The translations under genes were made by a program, and so were the position numbers. From UMGS1052 sp045580005 (GTDB lineage: Bacteria > Bacillota > Clostridia > Oscillospirales > CAG-382), in contig JAZNMZ010000061.1 in assembly GCA_045580005.1 (NCBI GenBank), positions 6,804 to 70,803 on the forward strand: a stretch of DNA of 64,000 nucleotides. Direction: 5' to 3'. Below are positions 1 through 9,023 of this stretch, piece by piece. How positions within the stretch are numbered: position 1 is the stretch's first letter; each line of letters starts with the position of its first letter. The notes below the pieces were generated by a model. That model did not search any database, was not told the origin of the DNA, and saw only the letters and a list, made by a program, of their open reading frames with translations.

Positions 1-255
1 CATAAGCTCGAGAATAATGCCCGCAAGATCATGGATATAACCGAGTGCGTAGTCCATGATGACGGCGAGCTCGAGTACCGCGTGCTTTACAGATATAAGA
101 TAAGAAGCAATATTTACCGCGACGGTCAGTTTACTATCGACGGTGAGTTCGTCAAGGAAAACATTATTTCGGACAGCCTTTGCGAGAAGCTGTTGCGCGG
201 CGGTGTGCCGACACCTCTTCTTGAAGGCTTTATGAGAAAGGAGCTTATAGCATGA
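1..255 (+). CDS. CpaF/TadA-like secretion ATPase, C-terminal fragment
   Basis: The reading frame is open at the left edge, so only the last 84 residues are present. The preserved piece, with ARKIMDITECVV followed by a beta-rich LEYRVLYRYKI stretch, matches the C-terminal tail of VirB11/CpaF-type ATPases that power Tad pilus assembly at the cytoplasmic face of the membrane. No Walker motifs are visible because they lie upstream of the window. Its stop overlaps the next start (ATGA at 252), and the two following genes are TadB- and TadC-like, which is the normal gene order for a Tad operon. The assignment rests on context as much as on sequence. Confidence 0.7.
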   Translation, partial: HKLENNARKIMDITECVVHDDGELEYRVLYRYKIRSNIYRDGQFTIDGEFVKENIISDSLCEKLLRGGVPTPLLEGFMRKELIA

Positions 256-1178
256 TTTTTATTCAGTTGATCGCCTTTGCGCTATGTGTTTTGGGCATCG
301 TATGGGCGCTCGGACTTACTCCCGAACAGATAAATAAAGATCTGTCACTATTCTTGGAAAAACGGGAATCGCTTGAGGATATGTCAAAGATGGCGCGAGG
401 AAAGAAGAAGCAGAACAAGCTCCTTCTTGAACTTTCACGCATACGCCGAATACTTACCGAAACGGGAAAGGAAAAGAGCTTTTCGGTAGCTCTTACAGTC
501 TCCCTTATTCTCATGGTTATCGGATGTATAGCTGCTATCCTTATGGATAATATCTTTCTTGCGCCCGTTCTCGCCATGCTCTTTGCCATGATGCCCTTTA
601 TGTACCTTATGCGAAGCGTGAACAGCTACAATAAGCATGTGAGAGAGGACCTTGAAATGTCGCTCTCGCTTATAACTACCGCATATATTGACTGCGATAA
701 CTTGAAAACGGCTGTCACGCAGTACGCCGACGATCTCCGACCGTCAATGAAGGGAATCTTCAAGGAATTTCTCGGAGAGGTTGAAACGATCTCACCGAAT
801 ACGGAGGAAGCGATCTACCATATGAAGAATAAAGTAGATAACGCCATATTTCGCGAGTGGTGCGATCAGCTCGTAGCTTGTCAGAGCGACGGCGGACTTA
901 AAGATACTCTCCCCGCGATAGTTTCCAAACTGCGCGATGAAAGACTTGTAAACTCCGAGCTTCGCACAATGCTTTCCGAGGTGCGCCGCGAATACTACTT
1001 CATGGTCGCATTTGTTGTAGCCAATGTCCCGATACTTTATTGCATCAATAAGGATTGGTATAATGCGCTCATGCACACCGTATTCGGTAAGCTCGTTCTC
1101 GGAGTGACCGGTATAGTCATCCTTGTCACATGGCTTCGCGTAAATAAACAGACAAGACCCATCGAATACGGAGATTAA
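252..1178 (+). CDS. TadB-like pilus assembly membrane protein (T2SS F family)
   Basis: A 308-residue protein with an N-terminal membrane segment, a paired membrane block at about residues 75-120, a cytoplasmic helical domain, and a C-terminal membrane pair at about 248-295. This is the layout of the GspF/TadB inner-membrane platform, which sits over the CpaF ATPase. It starts inside the stop of the upstream ATPase and is followed 4 nt later by a TadC-like gene. The start is fixed by the ATGA overlap. It should form the membrane base for assembling the small pilin-like proteins encoded at 2069-2966. Confidence 0.8.
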   Translation: MIFIQLIAFALCVLGIVWALGLTPEQINKDLSLFLEKRESLEDMSKMARGKKKQNKLLLELSRIRRILTETGKEKSFSVALTVSLILMVIGCIAAILMDNIFLAPVLAMLFAMMPFMYLMRSVNSYNKHVREDLEMSLSLITTAYIDCDNLKTAVTQYADDLRPSMKGIFKEFLGEVETISPNTEEAIYHMKNKVDNAIFREWCDQLVACQSDGGLKDTLPAIVSKLRDERLVNSELRTMLSEVRREYYFMVAFVVANVPILYCINKDWYNALMHTVFGKLVLGVTGIVILVTWLRVNKQTRPIEYGD

Positions 1179-1182
1179 TGAC

Positions 1183-2058
1183 ATGATAATTATTCAATTC
1201 TTAATAGGGATCATCTTCGCCGTAGGTGCGGGATGTATCCTTATGGATATCTTTAAGATACCCACTATGAAGGTCAGCCGTGCGACCCACAACCTCGGCA
1301 GAAAAGGAGACAAGAGAGCGGGTGCGATAACCATCTTTCTTGAAGGAGTTTCAACCGAGCTTGCCGGCAGGATAAAGCTCAATGAGTGGAAGTGCAAGGA
1401 GCTCCGCGAAGACCTTCTCGCCGCGGGCATGGGAGATATAACTCCAGAGCTTTTTACCGCGAGAGCATTGTCGAAGGCATTGGCGATCGGCATATTTGCA
1501 ATTCCGGCATTCTTTGTATTTAAGATACTCGGTCTGCTTATAGCCGCCTTTGCCGTATTTGTCTACTTCGGCGAGACCAAAGGTATTACAAGTAAGATCA
1601 AGAAGAAAAGGGAAGCAATAGAGGCGGAGCTTCCGAGATTTGTATCTACCGTAAACAACAAACTCACGCATACGAGAGATGTGATTGCCATCCTTGATTC
1701 ATATAGATCAACGGCGGGTGAAGCACTCAAAGAAGAACTGACCATAACCGTCGCGGATATGAAAACGGGAAGTCAGAGCGAAGCACTTACAAGACTTGAA
1801 CAGCGTGTAGGCTCGGCACTCTTAAGCGAAGTCACACTAAAACTCAAGGCAGTGATCGAGGGCAATTACAGCGAAGCGAGCTGGACGCTCCTCGCGGGAA
1901 CATTTTCACAGCTTCAAAAGGATGAGCTTAAGAAGCGAGCAAACAGCATTCCGCGTAAGGTACGAAGAAATTCCATGTTTTTGCTTATCTGCTTTATCAT
2001 GATATATGTAGTTGTTCTCGGTCAGGTGCTTATGGATTCTCTCGGCGCTATCTTTTGA
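1183..2058 (+). CDS. TadC-like pilus assembly membrane protein (T2SS F family)
   Basis: A 291-residue protein with an N-terminal transmembrane helix, a second hydrophobic block near residues 95-130, a charged helical domain, and a C-terminal hydrophobic helix (FLLICFIMIYVVVLGQVLM). It is a second GspF-like platform protein. Tad systems normally carry two unequal copies, TadB and TadC, in this order. It sits between the TadB-like gene and a DUF4320 gene in one operon with gaps of 4-10 nt. It most likely pairs with TadB in the cytoplasmic membrane. Confidence 0.75.
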   Translation: MIIIQFLIGIIFAVGAGCILMDIFKIPTMKVSRATHNLGRKGDKRAGAITIFLEGVSTELAGRIKLNEWKCKELREDLLAAGMGDITPELFTARALSKALAIGIFAIPAFFVFKILGLLIAAFAVFVYFGETKGITSKIKKKREAIEAELPRFVSTVNNKLTHTRDVIAILDSYRSTAGEALKEELTITVADMKTGSQSEALTRLEQRVGSALLSEVTLKLKAVIEGNYSEASWTLLAGTFSQLQKDELKKRANSIPRKVRRNSMFLLICFIMIYVVVLGQVLMDSLGAIF

Positions 2059-2068
2059 GAGGTGAGAT

Positions 2069-2479
2069 ATGCTTAAATTATTGAAGAATAAAAAAGCGGA
2101 AGGCTATATAGATATTGCGGTAACGGTACTCGTTATCGTTTTTCTTTTGGTCTTTTCCGTGGGTATCTTTTCAAAGATAGCAGTAAAGCAGGATCTTACT
2201 CATATGTGCCATGAGCTTGTTGAAGCCGCAACGGCGAGCGGGCGCATCGGGCCGGAGGTCGAGGAGCGCTTCGAGCAGTTATGCGCCGAGGCGGGATTTG
2301 TACCTAATGTATCATTCAGTGCGGTCTATTTTGATTCATCGAGCGGAAAGGTACAGCTTGGTGATGTAATAACCTGCACATTGACCTATTCCACCGAGCT
2401 TATGGGCTTCGGAGGATTCAGCTTACCCTTTGATGTGGAAGTAACCGAATCGGGTCTGTCCCGTATCTATTGGAAGTGA
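2069..2479 (+). CDS. DUF4320 family protein, pilin-like
   Basis: A 136-residue protein with a short positive N-terminus, a single hydrophobic helix at about residues 15-38 (IAVTVLVIVFLLVFSVGIF) and an extracytoplasmic remainder. This is the shape of a minor pilin or pseudopilin. The opening KNKKAEGYIDIAVTV resembles DUF4320 proteins, which are common in Firmicutes mobile elements next to CpaF/TadB/TadC genes. A ribosome site (gaggtgagat) lies just before the ATG. It is probably a structural subunit of the Tad-like appendage; the exact role is unknown. Confidence 0.65.
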   Translation: MLKLLKNKKAEGYIDIAVTVLVIVFLLVFSVGIFSKIAVKQDLTHMCHELVEAATASGRIGPEVEERFEQLCAEAGFVPNVSFSAVYFDSSSGKVQLGDVITCTLTYSTELMGFGGFSLPFDVEVTESGLSRIYWK

Positions 2480-2486
2480 GGTAAAA

Positions 2487-2966
2487 ATGAAAAGATCAAA
2501 AGAAGTCTTGGGTAACAAGAAAGGCTCGTCCTATATCCCCGTATGTATATTCACTCTTATCGTGGCAATGGTCATAGGAATACTTTTGCAGTATGCCTTT
2601 GTTTACAATGTCATAAGAAAGCAGAGAGTAAACATTCAGCTTACCCTCGACAGCTTCATTACAAAGGAAGCCATCGAGTATTACGATGCTTTGAAGCAGG
2701 GCGAGCCATACAGAAAGTATATCGATGAGACAGAGCTTGTCAGAGGCGCATATTCAAGCATCGGATTTTCGCAGGCAAGTATTACGGAATATACGGCTAC
2801 GGACAACAGCTTTACGATGTACCGCCCGACAATAACCGCGCTTGCGGAAGACAGCGTAGGCGTGTGCGCTGTCTATACTTTGTCCGTACCTTTCGAACTA
2901 TGGGGCAGAAAGGTAGCGGATATAACTGTCCCCGTAGAGATAATATCAAAATTAACGGAAAGGTAA
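2487..2966 (+). CDS. TadE-like pseudopilin / membrane-anchored pilus protein
   Basis: A 159-residue protein beginning with a basic, polar leader (MKRSKEVLGNKKGSSYIP) followed by one hydrophobic helix at about 18-40, then an extracytoplasmic beta-rich domain. A glycine-serine pair just before the hydrophobic helix resembles a TadE/prepilin-type N-terminus, although no canonical prepilin site can be assigned with certainty. It lies in the Tad-like operon 7 nt after the DUF4320 gene. Together they look like the minor pilin pair of the system. Alternatively it could simply be a membrane-anchored accessory protein. Confidence 0.5.
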   Translation: MKRSKEVLGNKKGSSYIPVCIFTLIVAMVIGILLQYAFVYNVIRKQRVNIQLTLDSFITKEAIEYYDALKQGEPYRKYIDETELVRGAYSSIGFSQASITEYTATDNSFTMYRPTITALAEDSVGVCAVYTLSVPFELWGRKVADITVPVEIISKLTER

Positions 2967-2974
2967 GGTTGAAT

Positions 2975-3307
2975 ATGACAAATAAGAACAATAAGATCAT
3001 TTTTGGTGTGTGCATCGCTCTCGTTTCTCTGATTGCGGGAGCGGCAGTTATCGGCATTGTAAGTAATCGCGAAGAAGCTACGTCGGATGCCGAAACAACG
3101 AATGCCGAAACAAGTGATACCGTGGATATTCCGAGTATCAAACCGAACGAGAACGAGAGCGGAGCATCCGCTGACCGCCCCGGGGAGCTTACCGTCGATG
3201 TTATAGGTGCAAACGGTAATAACGAAAGACCCAAAGAGCCGACTATCGAAGGCGAGCCTTTTATCGTGGACGGAAGAAAGGAGGCGGTGACGGATGAAGT
3301 GGAGTAA
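2975..3307 (+). CDS. Small membrane-anchored protein of unknown function
   Basis: The start at 2975 is preferred over an upstream in-frame start at 2864 because aaggtaagg precedes it by about 6 nt and it avoids overlapping the previous gene. The 110-residue product has one N-terminal membrane helix (IIFGVCIALVSLIAGAAVIGIV) and an acidic, low-complexity extracellular tail rich in E, T, N and P. The last 14 nt overlap the start of the giant adhesin, so translation of the two is likely coupled. It could be a chaperone or anchor for the adhesin, but that is inference; I do not recognise the family firmly. Confidence 0.6.
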   Translation: MTNKNNKIIFGVCIALVSLIAGAAVIGIVSNREEATSDAETTNAETSDTVDIPSIKPNENESGASADRPGELTVDVIGANGNNERPKEPTIEGEPFIVDGRKEAVTDEVE

Positions 3308-6300
3308 ATTTATATCGGTATTTCTTGTTATCGTTACACTTCTTCCGCTTGTAGCTACCTGCGTTTCAGCAAGCGGATATGCCTTGAAGGTAACGATCTA
3401 TTACAAAAGCGAATCGGGCGATACGCTGGCCTCTACGGTAAGCACAACGATAAACGCCGCCGATTCCAATAAACCCTCTTGGACTTCGCCGAGCATAAGC
3501 GGGTATTACCTTAAAAACAGTAGCGATGCGGTGGTGACTTACTCGATGCTGACTATTACCTCCTTGCCGACGAACTATATCCGCGAGGGCTCGGCGACAT
3601 ATACCGTTTATTATGTTAAGGAAGCATCCAAAACAGTGAATTATGTGTATAACCACAATAACGCTACCGCCGCTCCCTCAAAGACACAGACGGGTAAGAT
3701 CGGCGACAGTTATTCGATCACATCGCCTACTATTACCGGCTATACACCGTCGGCGGCGGTCATCTCGGGAACATTTACTTCAACTACCTCAACAAGTGTT
3801 GTCAGGTATGCCGAGAAGTCATATACCGTCTCCTTCAATGCAAACGGAGGAAGCGGCGCTCCATCAAGCGTGAAAAAGTATTACTTTACCACTCTCGTAC
3901 TGCCTACGGATACGCCGGTAAGATACGGCTATTCCTTTCTCGGTTGGTCGGGATCAAGTACGGCAACGAGCGCGGGATATTCCCCCGGTGGCTCGTTTAC
4001 GTTGAACAGAGATATAACTCTGTATGCGGTCTGGTCTACAAACACCTATGCCGTGACATATAACGGAAACGGAGGAAGCGGTGCACCGTCAACGCAATAT
4101 AAGCAATTCAATGTTCCGCTTACCTTGAGTACAAAAGTTCCGACGAGGAGCGGGTATGTATTCAGCGGTTGGGCAAGAAGTGCAACGGGAAGTGTTGCGT
4201 TTCAGCCGGGCGATTCCTACACATCGAATTCAAAGATGAATCTTTACGCGATCTGGACGGCGGCTCCCAAGCAATATACAGTATCGTATAACGCAAACGG
4301 CGGTTCGGGCGCGCCCTCGAGTCAGACAAAGACGGAGGGCGTGGCGCTTACGCTTTCAAGCACCAAACCCACAAGGAGTGGTTACACCTTCCTCGGCTGG
4401 GGAACAAGCTCAAGCGCAACAGTTGCATCATATTCGGCAGGCGGTACTTACACATCCGATGCAAGTATAACGCTTTATGCTGTATGGAGTAAGATCCCCT
4501 CAACTTATACCGTTTCATATAATGCGAACGGCGGCTCGGGCGCTCCCTCCTCGCAGACAAAGACCGAAAATGTAACGCTTACTCTTTCGTCCACTAAACC
4601 CACAAGGAGTGGTTATACCTTCCTCGGATGGGGCACAAGCAGTTCGGCAACTACCGCTGCATATTCTGCGGGCGGAAGCTATACGGCCAATGCAAGTATA
4701 ACCCTTTATGCCGTATGGAGCAAGAATGTATCATACTATACGGTATCGTATAATGCAAACGGCGGATCAGGTGCGCCATCCGCACAGACCAAGACCGAAA
4801 ATGTAACGCTTACTCTTTCGAGCACAAAGCCGACAAGAAGCGGCTATACCTTCCTTGGCTGGAGCTCGAGCAGTTCGGCGACCTCGCCCACATATTATGC
4901 GGGCGGCTCATATACGGCAAACGCAAGCGTGACACTTTATGCCGTTTGGAGTAAGGTACTTTCCACTTATACCGTATCGTATAATGCAAATGGAGGCTCG
5001 GGTGCTCCATCAAGTCAGACAAAGACAGAGGGCGCGGCTCTTACTCTTTCGAGTACCGTCCCAAGTAGGAGCGGCTACACCTTCCTCGGTTGGGGAACGA
5101 GCTCATCGTCCACCTCGCCCTCTTATTCCGCCGGAGGAAGCTATACCATCGATGCGAGTATTACACTCTATGCTGTATGGAGTAAGAATACTTCGTACTA
5201 TACCGTATCTTACAGTTCAAATGGAGGCAGCGGCGCACCTCTGTCGCAGACCAAGACCGAAGATGTACCGCTTACACTTTCAAGCACGAAGCCTACAAGA
5301 AGCGGCTACACCTTTCTCGGTTGGGGAACGAGCAGTTCTGCAACTTCGCCCTCATATTACCCCGGCGGAACTTATACCGCAAATGCAAGTATAACACTAT
5401 ACGCCGTGTGGAGCAAGGTTCTTTCGACTTATACCGTTTCTTACAATGCCAACGGCGGCTCGGGCGCACCGTCCGCGCAGACAAAGACGGAGGGTGTGGC
5501 ACTTACTCTTTCGAGTACAGTTCCTTTCCGAAGTGGATACTCATTTCTCGGTTGGGGAACAAGTTCATCATCTACCTCGCCTTCATATTCCGCGGGAGGT
5601 ACTTACACTGCCGATGCAAGTATTACGCTTTATGCTGTGTGGAGTAAAAACACTTCGTATTATACCGTTTCCTATAGCGCAAACGGAGGCAGCGGTGCAC
5701 CGCTGGCACAGACCAAGACCGAAAATGTGGCGCTCACTCTCTCATCTCAAGAGCCTACAAGATCGGGCTACACTTTCCTCGGTTGGAGTTCGAACAGTTC
5801 CGCAACCTCGCCTACCTACTACCCCGGAGGCACTTATACCGCAAATGCAAGCATAACCCTTTATGCTGTATGGAGCAAGATACTTTCGACTTATACCATA
5901 TCGTATAACGCCAACGGCGGCTCCGGCGCTCCATCAAGTCAGACAAAGACCGAAGGTGTAGCGCTTACTCTCTCGAGTACGATTCCTTTCCGAAGCGGAT
6001 ACTCCTTTCTCGGATGGGGAACGAGTTCCTCGTCTACTTCGCCTTCATATTCCGCGGGAGGAAGCTATACTGCCGATGCAAGCATTACCTTCTATGCCGT
6101 GTGGAGCAAGAACAATTCGTATTATACCGTTTCCTACAGCGCAAACGGAGGCAGCGGAGCACCTTTGGCACAGACCAAGACCGAGAATGTAGCGCTCACT
6201 CTTTCAAGCACCACTCCGACAAGAAGCGGTTACACCTTCCTCGGATGGGGAACGAGCAGTTCTTCAACATCGCCGTCCTACTATCCCGGAGGTATTTATA

Positions 6301-8768
6301 CTGCAAACGCGAGTATAACACTTTATGCCGTTTGGAGTAAGATACTTTCCACTTATACCGTATCGTATAACGCAAATGGCGGCTCGGGTGCACCTTCAAG
6401 TCAGACAAAGACCGAAGGTGTAGCTCTTACACTTTCGAGTACAAAGCCTACTCGGAGCGGTTACAGCTTCCTCGGCTGGGGAACAAGCTCGTCATCTACC
6501 TCGCCATCGTATTCATCCGGAGGTACTTATATCGCCGACGCAAGCATAACTCTTTATGCTATATGGAGTAAGAACGCCTCATATTATACCGTTTCCTACA
6601 GCGCAAACGGAGGAAGCGGTGCTCCCTCCGCGCAGACCAAGAACGAAAATGTGGCGCTTACGCTTTCAAGCACCAAGCCGACAAGATCGGGCTATACCTT
6701 CCTCGGTTGGAGCTCGAGCAGTTCCGCAACTTCTCCGACATACTATGCGGGCGGTACTTATACCGCCAATGCAAGCGTAACTCTTTATGCGGTATGGAGC
6801 AGAAATGTATCATACTATGCGGTAAACTACTATGCAAACGGCGGCAGTGGAGCGCCCGAGGCGCAGGTGAAGATCGAGGATGTCGCGCTTACACTTTCAT
6901 CGATCTCTCCCTACAGAAGCGGATATATCTTTTCCGGTTGGGCAACAAGCTCAACTTCATCTGTTATTTCTTACTATCCCGGAAGCACCTTCAGCGGAAA
7001 TTACAGCCTTGATCTCTATGCGGTATGGCAAAGGAGTCTTGCTTCCTATACCGTAAATTATGATGCAAACGGCGGAAGCGGAGCTCCGTCCTCTCAAACA
7101 AAAATAGAAGACACAGTGCTGACACTTTCGTCTACCAAGCCTACAAGGAGCGGCTACACCTTCCTCGGTTGGAGCTCGAGCAGTTCGGCAACTTCGCCCA
7201 CTTATTATGCGGGCGGCACCTATACCGCAAATGCAAGCATAACTCTCTATGCGGTATGGTCGCGTATAACTTATACCGTAAGCTATGATGCCAACGGAGG
7301 TAGCGGTGCGCCGTTCTCGCAGATCAAGTATTACGGTCAAGTATTGACCATAAGCAACACAGTCCCAACAAGAGATGGCTATACCTTTCTCGGATGGTCG
7401 GAATCCTCATCGGCCGCATCGCCCTCATACTATGCGGGCGGTCAGTTCGGAGACGACCGCTCTGTGACCTTATATGCCGTATGGCAGGAGCACAACTACG
7501 ATTTTTCAATATCCGCTCTCGAAGTCACTCCCGATACAGTTACACAGTATGAGACCGTCAATATTCGCTTCCGCATAGATAGCTGGGACGAATACAATAA
7601 CTATTCGGATATCCCCGTTGAGGTGCTCTTGAACGGTACCCAAATATATTATACCACCGTGTATATCTACGCTTACGGTGTGAAGTATATAGAATTCAAC
7701 CTCAATGTCGGCGAGATCGAAGGAATGCAGAGTCTTGTTGCGCGAGTGAATTGGGTGGATCACCACAATGAAACAAGAACGGGAAACAACTCGGTTTCCG
7801 CAACATTTACCGTTAAGAAAGCTATTGAAACTTCGGTAGATCAGACGGGCTTGAGCGGAGAATACATCGAGGGATTCGATGTCATTTCAAGTTTCTATGT
7901 GAGAAATGAGGGAAGCTCGGATGTTACGCCCGATGACGGAGTTACCTTTACGCTCAAAGTCTACTCTACTGCCGAGACGGTATTTGAGGGAACAAAGACA
8001 GTTGTGATCCCTGCGGGAGGTACAAATATAGTCTATTTCAAATGGACAGTACCCGAAAACAGCGCGGGAACGGTATATTGGTGTCGCGGCACTATATCCG
8101 AAAGTACGGGCGATGGAAACACGGATAATAATTCTACCGAGTTTTCAATAGTATCTGCTTCGCTTCCGAGCTCAACTACACCTAACACAAGATATGAGGA
8201 AAAAGCTCCCGCGACCTATGATCCGATGGTTACGCCTCCTTCCGATAAAGCCGGCTCGGCTTCATGGAATGAGTGGGTATATGAAAATGATTCATTTGTT
8301 CTCAAGACCTACGGCATAACCGTTTCGGGCGGCAATCCTATGCTTACACCGAGTGCAGGATGCAAGACGGCGGTCAAGGACGGAAGTCTGTGGAAGCTCG
8401 GTTCGGGTTACGGTGTATCGCTTTCATGGACACCCGTTATAATCTCATCGGGCGTATCCACACCATCGCGCGATTCATATACCGAGGCTCAATCCGTGTA
8501 TGCGACCTTTCCCGAATATGCATATGTGCTCGCGCAGAATAAATATGACACTCTCGATGATGTCGCAGGAACATTCATGTTCAAGCCCAACCCCGATGCT
8601 GACAACACCGAAAGAGTACACTTTATACCGCTTTATGTCAAGGACGGACTGTACAGCGTATCTGTTTCCGCATCGTATATCTGGACACCTGCGGGCATGG
8701 TCACGGCAACTAAAAGTGCATCGGTTATTATACGCGGAACAATGTATGACGATTGGTATCAAGGATGA
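3294..8768 (+). CDS. Giant secreted InlB-repeat adhesin with two CARDB-like domains
   Basis: 1,824 residues. A signal peptide (about 1-27, ending near CVSA-SG) precedes two MucBP-like modules (about 30-175), then 16 tandem repeats of about 77 residues (177-1401). Each repeat carries the Listeria-Bacteroides/InlB B-repeat hallmarks: YTVSYNANGGSGAP, PTRSGYTFLGW and LYAVW. Two CARDB-like immunoglobulin folds follow (about 1405-1510 and 1515-1625), then a unique C-terminus. No LPxTG sortase signal or membrane anchor is visible at the end (..RGTMYDDWYQG), so it may be held by the adjacent Tad-like appendage or released. It closes the Tad-like operon. A role in binding recipient or host surfaces is inferred. 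Confidence 0.85.
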   Translation: MKWSKFISVFLVIVTLLPLVATCVSASGYALKVTIYYKSESGDTLASTVSTTINAADSNKPSWTSPSISGYYLKNSSDAVVTYSMLTITSLPTNYIREGSATYTVYYVKEASKTVNYVYNHNNATAAPSKTQTGKIGDSYSITSPTITGYTPSAAVISGTFTSTTSTSVVRYAEKSYTVSFNANGGSGAPSSVKKYYFTTLVLPTDTPVRYGYSFLGWSGSSTATSAGYSPGGSFTLNRDITLYAVWSTNTYAVTYNGNGGSGAPSTQYKQFNVPLTLSTKVPTRSGYVFSGWARSATGSVAFQPGDSYTSNSKMNLYAIWTAAPKQYTVSYNANGGSGAPSSQTKTEGVALTLSSTKPTRSGYTFLGWGTSSSATVASYSAGGTYTSDASITLYAVWSKIPSTYTVSYNANGGSGAPSSQTKTENVTLTLSSTKPTRSGYTFLGWGTSSSATTAAYSAGGSYTANASITLYAVWSKNVSYYTVSYNANGGSGAPSAQTKTENVTLTLSSTKPTRSGYTFLGWSSSSSATSPTYYAGGSYTANASVTLYAVWSKVLSTYTVSYNANGGSGAPSSQTKTEGAALTLSSTVPSRSGYTFLGWGTSSSSTSPSYSAGGSYTIDASITLYAVWSKNTSYYTVSYSSNGGSGAPLSQTKTEDVPLTLSSTKPTRSGYTFLGWGTSSSATSPSYYPGGTYTANASITLYAVWSKVLSTYTVSYNANGGSGAPSAQTKTEGVALTLSSTVPFRSGYSFLGWGTSSSSTSPSYSAGGTYTADASITLYAVWSKNTSYYTVSYSANGGSGAPLAQTKTENVALTLSSQEPTRSGYTFLGWSSNSSATSPTYYPGGTYTANASITLYAVWSKILSTYTISYNANGGSGAPSSQTKTEGVALTLSSTIPFRSGYSFLGWGTSSSSTSPSYSAGGSYTADASITFYAVWSKNNSYYTVSYSANGGSGAPLAQTKTENVALTLSSTTPTRSGYTFLGWGTSSSSTSPSYYPGGIYTANASITLYAVWSKILSTYTVSYNANGGSGAPSSQTKTEGVALTLSSTKPTRSGYSFLGWGTSSSSTSPSYSSGGTYIADASITLYAIWSKNASYYTVSYSANGGSGAPSAQTKNENVALTLSSTKPTRSGYTFLGWSSSSSATSPTYYAGGTYTANASVTLYAVWSRNVSYYAVNYYANGGSGAPEAQVKIEDVALTLSSISPYRSGYIFSGWATSSTSSVISYYPGSTFSGNYSLDLYAVWQRSLASYTVNYDANGGSGAPSSQTKIEDTVLTLSSTKPTRSGYTFLGWSSSSSATSPTYYAGGTYTANASITLYAVWSRITYTVSYDANGGSGAPFSQIKYYGQVLTISNTVPTRDGYTFLGWSESSSAASPSYYAGGQFGDDRSVTLYAVWQEHNYDFSISALEVTPDTVTQYETVNIRFRIDSWDEYNNYSDIPVEVLLNGTQIYYTTVYIYAYGVKYIEFNLNVGEIEGMQSLVARVNWVDHHNETRTGNNSVSATFTVKKAIETSVDQTGLSGEYIEGFDVISSFYVRNEGSSDVTPDDGVTFTLKVYSTAETVFEGTKTVVIPAGGTNIVYFKWTVPENSAGTVYWCRGTISESTGDGNTDNNSTEFSIVSASLPSSTTPNTRYEEKAPATYDPMVTPPSDKAGSASWNEWVYENDSFVLKTYGITVSGGNPMLTPSAGCKTAVKDGSLWKLGSGYGVSLSWTPVIISSGVSTPSRDSYTEAQSVYATFPEYAYVLAQNKYDTLDDVAGTFMFKPNPDADNTERVHFIPLYVKDGLYSVSVSASYIWTPAGMVTATKSASVIIRGTMYDDWYQG
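3822..7496 (+). repeat. Array of 16 InlB-type tandem repeats, about 230 bp each
   Basis: Sixteen in-frame units occupy about 3.7 kb inside the adhesin. From unit 5 to unit 13 the linkers alternate between a K-[VI]-LST type followed by YNANGG and a KN-x-SY type followed by YSANGG. The array therefore has a second period of about 460 bp, suggesting it grew by duplicating pairs. Units 1, 2, 14 and 16 are the most divergent and flank a more homogeneous core. Such an array can change length by recombination or slippage. Confidence 0.9.
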
Positions 8769-8798
8769 TTTATTGCAAAAGAAAGGAAAAACAAGATA

Positions 8799-9023
8799 AT
8801 GGCTACTGTACACAACGGACACATTAATATCCTTCGCAAGCTCATTAAGCTCGGGTACACGGATAAGAAAGCGATAACCTCGCTCACTATATACGATGTT
8901 CTTAAGCTCCATCTCTCAAAGGGAGAGATGGAGAGCGTGTGTGAACTCATGGATGCCGTGAGAGATAACGACCTGCTCACATTCTTTATTGACAGCAGAG
9001 GAGTGGAAAGCGATGAAGCTTGA
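8799..9023 (+). CDS. Small hypothetical protein
   Basis: A 74-residue, mostly alpha-helical soluble protein preceded by a good ribosome site (gaaaggaaaa). No membrane segment or known motif is evident. It is the first gene after the adhesin and its end overlaps the start of the next gene by 11 nt, so the two form a unit. I do not recognise the family. The helical, leucine-rich composition (INILRKLIKLG, YDVLKLHLSKGEMESV) would suit a small regulator or a partner protein, but nothing supports a specific function. Confidence 0.6.
   Translation: MATVHNGHINILRKLIKLGYTDKKAITSLTIYDVLKLHLSKGEMESVCELMDAVRDNDLLTFFIDSRGVESDEA

Noticed and set aside
4348..7340. Several frames of 60-150 codons on both strands inside the adhesin repeats
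   Set aside because: They recur once per repeat with the same period and have repetitive, low-complexity translations; they are shadows of the adhesin frame.
3822..7496. Regularly spaced repeats, considered as a CRISPR array
   Set aside because: The period is about 230 bp, there are no spacers, and the repeats are in-frame protein domains.
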